Assembly: GCA_937920115.1 (NCBI GenBank)
Contig: CALGVF010000238.1
Location: 1-6,860 of the forward strand
DNA: 6,860 nt
Direction: 5' to 3'
Origin: an uncultured Clostridia bacterium
Lineage (GTDB): Bacteria > Bacillota > Clostridia > Christensenellales > Borkfalkiaceae
The position numbers and the translations under genes are program-made. Numbering within the stretch: position 1 is the first letter of the stretch; every line of letters begins with the position of its first letter. The notes beneath the pieces were generated by a model. The model saw only the letters and a program-made list of their open reading frames with translations. It was not told where the DNA came from and made no database searches. Positions 1 to 6,788 of this stretch are shown piece by piece.

Positions 1-1298
1 CTCTCGACAAGGGACTCGGAACCGAATGGTTAAAGGACGCCGCAAGGGCTTTTAACAGGGGGACGGGGTCTAATATCACGGTAAAAGCGGACGAACAATT
101 AAACGACCGTCTTGCAACGGTCGTTCCCATGGACGGTTGTTCGGATATCTATTTCTCGTTCTCGGCTGAGTTGCAGTGGATAGAATGGGCTCTTGCGGGC
201 AATATCGAACCGCTCGACGATATATCCGACTATATAAGTTACAGGTCGGAGCAGTATGCGAAACTCGGCGTTTACAACGGAGTTCGTTATACCATGCCTT
301 ACGTTTATTCTCCCACGGGCTTCGTGTACAACGAAGAATATATAGCCGAAATACCTTCTTACGGGGAATTTACGAAGGGAACGTTCCCGACTTCGTGGCA
401 AGGTCTTCTCGATATGTGCTACTCGATAAACAATAATTGGAAGAAAACCGCTTTGGGACAGCAGGTAGTTCCGCTTAGTTGGGGAGCGTCGGTAGACGAT
501 ATGGCTTATATATTCAAGGGCTTATGGTCTCAAATCGACCCCGAGGGGTATAACGATTATTGGAATCAGCCCTATCTTGCGAGCGTTAAAAACAACGAAA
601 ACAAATCGCTTCTCGTAAACGACAAAACGGTCAGGGTTATGGACGCGATAGCAAGTCTTTTGAATCCGCAGAAGAACGCCAAGGGCGAATATTATCCCGC
701 CAACTCGTTCAGCGATTCGCTCAGCCACTCCAACCGCGACGCTCAGCAGAAATTCCTCAACGGACTTTCGGTGTTCTGCGTTTCGGGAGCGTGGTTCGAG
801 ACCGAAATGAAAGAGCAGATAGAAGACGAAGAAGTTTCCTTCTACCGTTTCGCCGCTGCGCCCCTTCTCGACGCTTCGGCAAAACCGACCGTTTTCGTCA
901 ACGCACCGAGCGAATACTTTATGGTTACCAAAAAGGGCAAAAACAAAAATACCGCCCTTGCGAAAGCGTTTTTGAAATATATGGCTTCGGACAGCGCGGC
1001 GAGCGTATTCCATGCGGCTACGGGCGTTCCGTCTGCGATGGTTTATCGTTCCCCCGCCGATTCTCTCGGTAAATTCGCGAAAGACGTAGACTCGATTTTA
1101 TCTACGGGCGTTTCCGTCATAGCGGGTTCGGATCAGTTGCCGTCTCTTTCGGGAGCGATTAAACTCGACACGAATTCCACTTTCCAGAAACTTGCGACGA
1201 GCGAAAAATCGACCGCTTTGTCCACCTCTCTTTTGGAAGATCTTTACTCCAAACAAAAAGCCGATTGGGCAGACAGTTTCAAAGCGTTTCAGCAATAA
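1..1298 (+). CDS. Carbohydrate ABC transporter substrate-binding protein (family 1 extracellular solute-binding), 5'-truncated by window edge
   Basis: This is the extracellular, probably lipid-anchored receptor that captures a sugar or oligosaccharide and delivers it to the two permeases that follow. The frame is open from base 3 with no stop, giving 431 in-window residues. The ATG at 129 is internal, because the 42 codons before it read as normal binding-protein sequence (EWLKDAARAFNRGTGSNITV), matching the early helix and strand of the fold. The missing part should be the signal peptide, lipobox and first strand. Family-like segments include YTMPYVYSPTGFVYNEEYI (in-window residues about 96-114), typical of the hinge-side strand where the protein backs its ligand, and a late FVNAPSEYFMVTKKGKNK followed by AKAFLKYMASD and a GVPSA motif, the usual C-terminal lobe pattern. 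Family assignment comes from these patterns and from the permeases 25 bases downstream. The ligand cannot be read from the sequence. Confidence 0.9.
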   Translation, partial: LDKGLGTEWLKDAARAFNRGTGSNITVKADEQLNDRLATVVPMDGCSDIYFSFSAELQWIEWALAGNIEPLDDISDYISYRSEQYAKLGVYNGVRYTMPYVYSPTGFVYNEEYIAEIPSYGEFTKGTFPTSWQGLLDMCYSINNNWKKTALGQQVVPLSWGASVDDMAYIFKGLWSQIDPEGYNDYWNQPYLASVKNNENKSLLVNDKTVRVMDAIASLLNPQKNAKGEYYPANSFSDSLSHSNRDAQQKFLNGLSVFCVSGAWFETEMKEQIEDEEVSFYRFAAAPLLDASAKPTVFVNAPSEYFMVTKKGKNKNTALAKAFLKYMASDSAASVFHAATGVPSAMVYRSPADSLGKFAKDVDSILSTGVSVIAGSDQLPSLSGAIKLDTNSTFQKLATSEKSTALSTSLLEDLYSKQKADWADSFKAFQQ

Positions 1299-1313
1299 GT
1301 CCCGCTTTTGAAC

Positions 1314-1318
1314 GAGGG
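1314..1318 (+). promoter_or_regulatory. Ribosome binding site of MalF-type permease
   Basis: GAGGG lies five bases before the ATG at 1324, within the 25-base gap after the binding-protein stop. That gap holds no inverted repeat, so I see no attenuating terminator between receptor and permease. Confidence 0.65.
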
Positions 1319-1323
1319 TAATA

Positions 1324-2262
1324 ATGAACAAAAAGAAAACAGACGCGTTGTTTATATACGGATTTCTGGCGTGGCCGATTCTGCATTTCTTCGTATTTTG
1401 GGTATGTATGAACATAGGCACGTTCGCCGACTCCTTTTTCGAGATAATGGCGGACGGTACGACCCGAAAATTCGTCGGTTTCGATAACTACGCGGAGATA
1501 ATTAAAATAATATTCGGACAGAAGGACAGGGGAATAATGAACTATCACGGGGTGTTGAACTCCCTTTCCCTTATTCCCTTGTCGCTTCTGATAAACCTGC
1601 CGATAACGGTGCTTTTCGCCTACGGAATATTTAAAAAAATTCCGCTGTATAACTCTTTCAGAATTATACTGTTCCTGCCCGCGATAATCTCGTCGGTAGT
1701 TCTCTGCCTTGCTTTTCGTTTGTCTCTCGACAATTCGTCGGGCATAATCATAAGGCTTATCAAGGCGATTGGACTCGGCGGCGACGGAAGTCAGGCGAAC
1801 ACGGGAATAATACCCGTCGGTGGCTTTTTGGGCAACGAAAAGACGATGTGGGGAACGATACTCGTATTCAGCGTATGGACGGGCGTAAACGGAAACCTCA
1901 TATACTTTTCGTCCGCCATGGCGAGACTTCCCGAGAGCGTTTTTGAAAGCGCGGAACTCGACGGGGCGACTCAACTGAGACAGTTCGGCAGTATCTGCGT
2001 ACCGCTTATATGGCCGACGATAACTACTATGTCGATAACGCTCGTCGCGGCGGTGTTCTCGTGGATGATGCCGTCTCTTCTCTTAACGGACGGCGCTCCC
2101 CGTTCTACGACGATAGGGCTTATGATTTCGCAGTCCTTAAAGAACGATAAGAACAATACGGTAATAAGCGCGTTCGGCGTGCTTGTCGCGATATTCGGCG
2201 GAGTGATTATAATGACTTTCCGTTATCTTATGGAAAAATTGAACGAAAGGGTGGAATATTGA
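1324..2262 (+). CDS. Carbohydrate ABC transporter permease, MalF/UgpA type
   Basis: This is one half of the membrane channel of the sugar importer and should pair with the permease encoded next. The 312-residue protein is of ordinary family length. Hydrophobic segments lie at about residues 9-30, 78-103, 112-133, 177-199, 223-250 and 279-302, consistent with six membrane helices. A hydrophilic stretch follows the first helix and a longer one separates the third and fourth (about 134-175). The cytoplasmic EAA loop that contacts the ATPase is visible as ESAELDGATQLRQFGSICVP (residues 208-227), with the invariant Gly at 214. The ATG at 1324 is preceded by GAGGG at a spacing of five bases. The gap from the binding-protein gene is 25 bases and contains no hairpin. 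No ATP-binding subunit is encoded in the window. Confidence 0.95.
   Translation: MNKKKTDALFIYGFLAWPILHFFVFWVCMNIGTFADSFFEIMADGTTRKFVGFDNYAEIIKIIFGQKDRGIMNYHGVLNSLSLIPLSLLINLPITVLFAYGIFKKIPLYNSFRIILFLPAIISSVVLCLAFRLSLDNSSGIIIRLIKAIGLGGDGSQANTGIIPVGGFLGNEKTMWGTILVFSVWTGVNGNLIYFSSAMARLPESVFESAELDGATQLRQFGSICVPLIWPTITTMSITLVAAVFSWMMPSLLLTDGAPRSTTIGLMISQSLKNDKNNTVISAFGVLVAIFGGVIIMTFRYLMEKLNERVEY
2244..2253 (+). promoter_or_regulatory. Probable ribosome binding site of MalG-type permease inside upstream gene
   Basis: The purine-rich GAAAGGGTGG sits in the last codons of the upstream permease, about ten bases before the ATG at 2264. The genes are separated by one base, so coupling by the terminating ribosome is likely to contribute as well. 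Confidence 0.5.
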
Positions 2263-2263
2263 T

Positions 2264-3127
2264 ATGACGAAACGAAAGAAATATTCTTGTTCGGATAAAA
2301 TATTCCGCACGATACTATTTATCGTAATGCTGCTTTTTTCGATTTCGTATATTCTTCTGCTCGTGTGGATGATATTCGGGTCGATGCGTTCGGTATCGAA
2401 TTTCAACAAACATCCTTTCAACCTTTTCGATATAACGCTCGATAGCATAAAGAAGAATTACAACAGGGCGTTTACCTACAAGGCTTACGGAACTACGGCT
2501 ATGCCGACGATGATACGTAATTCGGCTATATACGTTGTAGGAACGGTTTTTCTTGCGATTTTATTCCCGAATATCACGGGATATATAGTCGCCAAGTACA
2601 AATTCAGACTGAACGGGTTTATAACTAACCTCGCCATAGTCACCATGGTAATACCGACTATAGGTTCGGTCACGACCACTTACAGATTTTTGGACTCGCT
2701 CAAACTTTTAAATACCTTTTACGGAGTATTCCTTATGAGCGCGGGCGGGTTCGGATTCGGATTTTTGCTGTTCCGTAACTTCTACGAGGCGATACCGTGG
2801 GAATACGCCGAATCGGCGTTTTTAGACGGGGCTTCGAATTGGAAAGTATTTATAAAGATAATGGCTCCGCAGGCGAGACCGATAATAGTTTCGATAGCGA
2901 TAGTTACCTTTATAAGTTGCTGGAACGATTATTACACGCCGTACATTTATCTGAACGATTATCCGACGGTGGCTTACGGACTGAATGCGATATACAGCAA
3001 ATACAGTTCGAGCATGCCTTACGTTTTTGCGGCGATGACGTTCACTACGGGCGTTGTGCTTATCGTTTTCTGTGCTTTCAGTAAAATGATAATGAACAGT
3101 ATGTCGGCAGGAGGGCTGAAAGGATAA
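2264..3127 (+). CDS. Carbohydrate ABC transporter permease, MalG/UgpE type
   Basis: This is the second membrane subunit of the importer. It has 287 residues, with hydrophobic segments at about 15-39, 85-110, 119-137, 150-170, 205-223 and 255-275, the six-helix pattern usual for MalG-like proteins. The EAA loop is YAESAFLDGASNWKVFIKIM (residues 181-200) followed by APQARP. The C-terminus ends SAGGLKG, close to the GxxKG tail typical of MalG-type subunits, which supports a complete, intact gene. The start lies one base after the stop of the upstream permease, with a purine-rich GAAAGGGTGG (2244-2253) ahead of it, so the two permeases are probably translationally coupled. The stop codon shares its last base with the next gene's ATG (TAATG). 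Confidence 0.95.
   Translation: MTKRKKYSCSDKIFRTILFIVMLLFSISYILLLVWMIFGSMRSVSNFNKHPFNLFDITLDSIKKNYNRAFTYKAYGTTAMPTMIRNSAIYVVGTVFLAILFPNITGYIVAKYKFRLNGFITNLAIVTMVIPTIGSVTTTYRFLDSLKLLNTFYGVFLMSAGGFGFGFLLFRNFYEAIPWEYAESAFLDGASNWKVFIKIMAPQARPIIVSIAIVTFISCWNDYYTPYIYLNDYPTVAYGLNAIYSKYSSSMPYVFAAMTFTTGVVLIVFCAFSKMIMNSMSAGGLKG
3109..3123 (+). promoter_or_regulatory. Ribosome binding site region of TIM-barrel lipoprotein
   Basis: AGGAGG (3109-3114) and a second purine run GAAAGGA (3117-3123) precede the ATG at 3127, within the final codons of the permease. The first is a consensus Shine-Dalgarno at 12 bases and the second is close, at three bases. Either fits the TAATG stop/start overlap, which favours re-initiation. 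Confidence 0.6.
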
Positions 3128-4605
3128 TGAAAAAATACTTTAAAAAAATATTAGGGTTGATTTTGACTATGACGATAGGACTTTGCTCGCTTATAAGTTG
3201 TTTCGGCGGCAACGACGGGGGTTCTTCCTCGCGTAATGGCGGCGAAAGCGAAAGTACGGCGAGCAGTACGGAATCGTCGAAATTACCCGATTACGAAAAG
3301 GAGAATGCGGATAAAATGGTTTTTAACGCTTGGTTTACGCCCGAAATATCCGAAGAAAGTTTCAAGGCTTATAAAGAATGCGGTTTTAACTATATGTTTT
3401 TGCAGGGTAACAATATAGGTACGCTCGGCGGCTCGAAGATGACGGAGGCGATGGAACTTTGCGAGAAGTTGGATATAAAAGTTTACGTCGACGTCACGAA
3501 AGCGGAAACCGCGATGCTTACTTTGGCGGAAAAACTCACAAAATACAAATGCTTTATGGGTTTCAACTACGACGAACCCGTAATTCATTCGAGCAAACTC
3601 AACGGAACTACGGGAATAGTCGAACTTTCTCCGTTTATAAGGGAATTGAAAAGCAAATATCCGCAGGTCGAATTTTTGGTAAATCTCAATCCCTCGTCGA
3701 ACGTTTCGTTTCCGTGGGGTACGGAACCTTTCACGTTCAAAGAGTATTTGCAGGCTCTTTCGGACAACATTCTTTCGGTATATTCGGATACGAATACGAG
3801 AAAATGGCTTTCCTGCGACGATTATCCGCTGTACAGAGACACTTCGGCTAAAAAACAGTATTACTTAAAGACCGAGTGGCTTCAATGTCTCGAATATCTT
3901 GCCAACGAAAAACGCGACAGCGAAATGAAACTCGATTCCAACTTCTTCATACAGTCTATGCCGTTCGGCACGGAAGCGAAGAGCAGGAACAGAGTTCCTT
4001 CGTATAACGATTTGCGTTTGCAAATGTATACGGTTATGGCGTTCGGCTACGACAGCGTGTCGTTCTTCTGTTACGGAACGCCGCCCGCAGTCGAAGGCGG
4101 AGAATTTACCGAAGAACAGATCGCTTTGGTTGACAGAAGCGGAAATAAAACCGAACTTTGGACGAATTCGCAGAAACTCATAAGCGAAATCAACGAGTTT
4201 TCGCATACTTATATGCAGTTTAACGATAATTGGGTGGGAGTTCTCCCCCTTCTCGGAACGAATAACACCGCAAAAGACGATATGTATTACAACAACAGTT
4301 TCGACACTATGATTTCTCCTCTCAGCGGAGCGAATCGCCTTAAAGGGGTTAAATCGGTCGAAGCGACCGAGGACAGTATCGTCGGGTATATGCAGGATAA
4401 AAACGGCAACCCCGGATATATGGTCGTAAACTACAACGATACTACCGAAAACAAAAAGTCGGTCGTAACGTTTAAATTCGCGAATTACAACAAAGCGTAC
4501 GTTTATATCGACGGCAAGAAGAAAGAGGTAACGCTTAAAAACAACGAGTTGACTCTCGACTTGGGCGTCGGCGAAGGCGTGTTCGTTATCCCCTACGCAG
4601 GTTAA
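3127..4605 (+). CDS. Surface lipoprotein with TIM-barrel glycoside-hydrolase-like domain and C-terminal beta domain
   Basis: This is probably a cell-surface glycan-processing or glycan-binding protein acting with the transporter. Residues 1-25 form a lipoprotein signal (KKYFKK, hydrophobic core, lipobox LISC with Cys25), followed by a Gly/Ser/Glu linker to about 60. From about 64 to 360 an eight-strand barrel pattern can be followed: FNAWFTP (66-72), YMFLQG (89-94), KVYVDVT (118-124), CFMGFNYDEP (142-151), VEFLVNLNP (181-189), WLSCDDYPL (227-235), NFFIQSMPFG (272-281), SVSFFCYGTP (310-319). The DEP at 149-151 after strand 4 sits where clan GH-A enzymes carry the acid/base Glu (usually NEP). 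The end of strand 7, where a nucleophile Glu is expected, reads IQSM instead. Residues about 412-490 look like a small beta-sandwich. No exact GH family could be assigned, and it may be a catalytically altered or binding-only member. The start is supported by AGGAGG and AAAGGA upstream. Confidence 0.75.
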   Translation: MKKYFKKILGLILTMTIGLCSLISCFGGNDGGSSSRNGGESESTASSTESSKLPDYEKENADKMVFNAWFTPEISEESFKAYKECGFNYMFLQGNNIGTLGGSKMTEAMELCEKLDIKVYVDVTKAETAMLTLAEKLTKYKCFMGFNYDEPVIHSSKLNGTTGIVELSPFIRELKSKYPQVEFLVNLNPSSNVSFPWGTEPFTFKEYLQALSDNILSVYSDTNTRKWLSCDDYPLYRDTSAKKQYYLKTEWLQCLEYLANEKRDSEMKLDSNFFIQSMPFGTEAKSRNRVPSYNDLRLQMYTVMAFGYDSVSFFCYGTPPAVEGGEFTEEQIALVDRSGNKTELWTNSQKLISEINEFSHTYMQFNDNWVGVLPLLGTNNTAKDDMYYNNSFDTMISPLSGANRLKGVKSVEATEDSIVGYMQDKNGNPGYMVVNYNDTTENKKSVVTFKFANYNKAYVYIDGKKKEVTLKNNELTLDLGVGEGVFVIPYAG

Positions 4606-4610
4606 AATAC

Positions 4611-4616
4611 AGAGGG
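4611..4616 (+). promoter_or_regulatory. Ribosome binding site deciding the phosphatase lipoprotein start
   Basis: AGAGGG is followed by two adjacent in-frame ATGs at 4619 and 4622. The spacing is two bases to the first and five to the second. The five-base spacing equals that of the GAGGG before the permease at 1324, so I take 4622 as the start. The difference is a single N-terminal methionine. Confidence 0.6.
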
Positions 4617-4621
4617 CAATG

Positions 4622-6505
4622 ATGAAAAAGATTAAAATTATGATTTGTTTACTGACGGCGGCGTGTTTCGCGTTATTTGCGGCGGCGTGCGGAACTTCGG
4701 GAAGTGGCTCGACTTCGGAAAGCAATCGGACTTCCGGGAGCGATTCGGCTTCCGAAAGCGTAGCGAAAGAGGAACTCGAAATAGTATCGCCGAAAGGCGA
4801 GGTATTTCCTTACGCCGAAAAGGTAATCGAATACCTTGACGCAGGCGAGGACGCAAACCTTGCGGACTACTACTATCTTACCGATAACGCTTTCGCTCCT
4901 ATCGTGATAGAGTGGAAAAATCTGCCCGCCGACTCGAAAAGAGTGCGGGTCGAATATTCGACGAACGAAGATATGACGGGCGGCGAAAGCGTAACGCTTG
5001 CAAAAGATGCGACCAAACTCGAAGTTTACAACCTTTTAAAAGCGACGAAGTATTACGTTCGGGTAACGGTCGAGACAGACTCGGGAGAAACGAAAACGAC
5101 TCGTTCGGAGTTCGAGACAACCGATTTGGGTCCCCGTATGATGAATATCGGCGGAATATACAACGTCCGCGATATGGGCGGCTACCTCACGGCGAGCGGC
5201 GAAAGAACCGTTCAGGGCAAGTTTTTCAGAGGCGGAGCGTTGTCCGACAGTACCGACCCCGCATATCACTTCGTTGCTTTAAACGACGACGGTAAAAAAT
5301 ACATGAGCGAAACGCTCGGAATAAAAACCGATTTCGACCTCAGAAGCGTCAACGAGAATTTAGGACTTACGGAAAGTCCCATACCGAGGGCGAAACTCGA
5401 ATATTATTCCGTCGGCGGTTATATGTCCGCGTTTACGGACAAAGCAGGCTATAAGAGGGTATTTGCCGCATTGGCGGACGAGAGTCGTTATCCCGTATAT
5501 ATGCACTGTACGGGCGGAGCGGACAGAACGGGAACGGTCGCGTTTTTGGTAAACGCCCTTTTAGGCGTTGACGAAACCGCGTTGATACAGGACTATGAAC
5601 TTACCTCTTTCTCGATTTATCGAATCAGAGACTCGAAAGGAACGACTTACGATTTCAAAAAATTCTACGACAGACTGAACGACTACATGGGTTCTACCTT
5701 GTCGAAAAAAGTCGAAAACTATATGTTGTCCATAGGCGTGACTCAGACGGAGATAAACAACATAAAGGCGATAATGCTCGGCAAACCGACCGAACTCACG
5801 ATAACGGCGAACAAGACGTTCGTTGCGAGTAAAGACGAAAATTTCGAGATTTCGCTGAGCAGAGCCGCGACGGTGGATAGCGTGACGATAAACGGGCAAG
5901 CGGTAAAATTCACCGCCGACGGAAACGTGGTAAAAATAGCGAAAGCCGATATGCCTGCCGATATGAAAAACGGCGAAACGAGCGGCAGTCTGATTGTAGG
6001 CGGCAAAGTTTACGAATTTACGTTCGTTTACGACGGGGCAAAACGCGTGAGCGGACTCGACGAGGACAAAACTCTCGATTCTGCGAATAAAAGAGCGGAC
6101 GGCAGTAAGGTTATAGGCTACGACGGAACGGTGGCTGAGGTTTCCGTGAAATCGATAACCGACGACGGCAACGGCGGGACTTATTTCTTTTTCGGCAGGT
6201 ACGGGGGATATTACCGAGGTTCGTGTTTCAGAGTTTCGGAGATAAAAAACGGCAGCTACGCCGAATCGTCGCCGAGAACTCTTATCGGCAACGGGATAAG
6301 TTCGTCGGTATTCAACGCGGGAGTCAGATTCGGAATGAGCGTTACGATAAAAGACGAAAAAACCGTGACGATAACGCTTTTCGTAAACGGCGAGAATATC
6401 GGTTCGGTTGACGTTTCGAGACGGGCGGACGAAATCGTTTCCGAAAACGCGGTCTTCGGCGTTGAAATTACTTCTCACGTCACGACGGCAGAGGTCGGCG
6501 TATAA
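4622..6505 (+). CDS. Multidomain lipoprotein: FN3-like, protein-tyrosine-phosphatase-like (Y_phosphatase3/LipA-MptpB type), C-terminal beta/lectin-like domains
   Basis: This is a predicted surface-anchored phosphatase. Counting from the ATG at 4622 (627 residues), residues 1-23 are a lipoprotein signal ending ALFAAAC. A Ser-rich linker with a 12-residue tandem repeat follows to about 50. A fibronectin-III-like domain spans about 89-168 (IVIEWKNLP; LEVYNLLKATKYYVRVTVET). The phosphatase domain spans about 172-387: GGIYNVRDMGGY (177-188), DLRS (239-242) and the catalytic loop HCTGGADRTG (295-304, Cys296 nucleophile, Arg302). These match the NxRDLGGY and HCxxGxDRTG signatures of the family holding Listeria LipA and mycobacterial PtpB. 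A short Ig-like beta region (about 389-471) and a C-terminal domain (about 478-627; VTITLFVNGENIGSVDV) resembling a LamG/concanavalin fold follow. A second ATG three bases upstream (4619) is possible, but the GAGGG at 4612-4616 is better spaced for 4622. The substrate may be phosphoprotein, phosphoinositide or sugar phosphate. Confidence 0.85.
   Translation: MKKIKIMICLLTAACFALFAAACGTSGSGSTSESNRTSGSDSASESVAKEELEIVSPKGEVFPYAEKVIEYLDAGEDANLADYYYLTDNAFAPIVIEWKNLPADSKRVRVEYSTNEDMTGGESVTLAKDATKLEVYNLLKATKYYVRVTVETDSGETKTTRSEFETTDLGPRMMNIGGIYNVRDMGGYLTASGERTVQGKFFRGGALSDSTDPAYHFVALNDDGKKYMSETLGIKTDFDLRSVNENLGLTESPIPRAKLEYYSVGGYMSAFTDKAGYKRVFAALADESRYPVYMHCTGGADRTGTVAFLVNALLGVDETALIQDYELTSFSIYRIRDSKGTTYDFKKFYDRLNDYMGSTLSKKVENYMLSIGVTQTEINNIKAIMLGKPTELTITANKTFVASKDENFEISLSRAATVDSVTINGQAVKFTADGNVVKIAKADMPADMKNGETSGSLIVGGKVYEFTFVYDGAKRVSGLDEDKTLDSANKRADGSKVIGYDGTVAEVSVKSITDDGNGGTYFFFGRYGGYYRGSCFRVSEIKNGSYAESSPRTLIGNGISSSVFNAGVRFGMSVTIKDEKTVTITLFVNGENIGSVDVSRRADEIVSENAVFGVEITSHVTTAEVGV
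4694..4765 (+). repeat. Two-copy 36-bp tandem repeat encoding a Ser-rich linker
   Basis: Two adjacent 36-base units (4694-4729 and 4730-4765) encode TSGSGSTSESNR and TSGSDSASESVA, just after the lipidated cysteine of the phosphatase lipoprotein. The units differ at several bases, mostly in third positions, so the duplication is not recent. The likely role is a flexible spacer carrying the folded domains away from the membrane through the cell wall. Confidence 0.7.
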
Positions 6506-6509
6506 GCGT

Positions 6510-6788
6510 ATGGGCAGACTAAAAACAAGCGTTTTAATAATTTTGATAGCGGCGTTATCCGCGATATTTTCGGGGTGTATGAACGGCGAAGACGATTTTT
6601 CGGACGGAATATCCGACGGAACCGAAAACTCGACCGAGTATAATTCCGAAAGCGAACAAAAAAGCGAAAGCGAAAGGGCGACGGGCGATAATTCGGAAGA
6701 TAAAAGCGAGGATTTTTCGAGCGAAGAAATCGGCGAATGGACTCCCGTTGTGCCGGGTAAAAATAATATAAACGGAGGAAAACAATGA
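6510..6788 (+). CDS. Small acidic Ser/Glu-rich lipoprotein, no recognisable folded domain
   Basis: The product has 92 residues and I do not recognise a family. Residues 1-23 form a clear lipoprotein signal: a basic start (GRLKTS), a hydrophobic core (VLIILIAALSAI) and a lipobox-like FSGC with Cys23. The rest is a low-complexity tail rich in Ser, Glu and Asp (about 27-73), ending in a short uncharged segment GEWTPVVPGKNN. That tail resembles the linkers of the two lipoproteins upstream, but here no domain follows. The frame stays open upstream to an ATG at 6408 inside the phosphatase gene. I chose 6510 because the signal peptide begins there, four bases after the previous stop. The nearest purine-rich stretch (AGAGG, 6490-6494) is poorly spaced, so translation probably depends on coupling to the upstream gene. 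The stop overlaps the next start as ATGA. Confidence 0.7.
   Translation: MGRLKTSVLIILIAALSAIFSGCMNGEDDFSDGISDGTENSTEYNSESEQKSESERATGDNSEDKSEDFSSEEIGEWTPVVPGKNNINGGKQ
6588..6728 (+). repeat. Low-complexity acidic/Ser coding tract
   Basis: This part of the small lipoprotein encodes residues 27-73, made almost only of Ser, Glu, Asp, Asn, Gly and Thr. It contains short AGCGAA iterations around 6650-6677 that encode alternating Ser-Glu. It is predicted to be disordered and strongly negative. Confidence 0.65.
6774..6779 (+). promoter_or_regulatory. Strong ribosome binding site for the 3'-terminal gene
   Basis: GGAGGA lies five bases before the ATG at 6785 and is one of the strongest Shine-Dalgarno matches in the window. 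It is inside the last codons of the small lipoprotein (Gly-Gly), and it argues that the downstream gene starts independently rather than being a frameshifted continuation. Confidence 0.75.

Noticed and set aside
129..131. ATG at 129 as the start of the binding protein
   Set aside because: The frame is open back to the window edge with binding-protein-like sequence, and starting here would remove the signal peptide and the first part of the fold.
1299..1323. Possible terminator or attenuator between binding protein and permease
   Set aside because: The 25-base gap has no inverted repeat or T run, so there is nothing to support a stem-loop.
1279..1974. 231-codon minus-strand frame opposite the MalF-type permease
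   Set aside because: The plus strand encodes a textbook permease with membrane segments and an EAA loop. The minus product is Arg/Tyr-rich without structure.
3865..4725. 286-codon minus-strand frame opposite the TIM-barrel lipoprotein
   Set aside because: It spans the junction of two well-supported plus-strand genes, shows no family motif, and is explained by the same codon bias.
5561..6478. 305-codon open frame on the minus strand opposite the phosphatase lipoprotein
   Set aside because: The translation is rich in Arg, Phe, Val and Tyr with no domain pattern. The sense strand has convincing motifs over the same bases. Rare use of TTA, CTA and TCA codons in the sense genes leaves the antisense frame open by chance.
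6408..6509. Upstream ATG at 6408 as the start of the small lipoprotein
   Set aside because: It would overlap the phosphatase gene by about 100 bases and bury the signal peptide behind 34 basic residues. The signal peptide begins exactly at the ATG at 6510.
6643..6680. Short AGCGAA iterations as a CRISPR-like or regulatory repeat
   Set aside because: They lie in frame inside the small lipoprotein, encode Ser-Glu, and are irregular with no spacers. They are coding low complexity.
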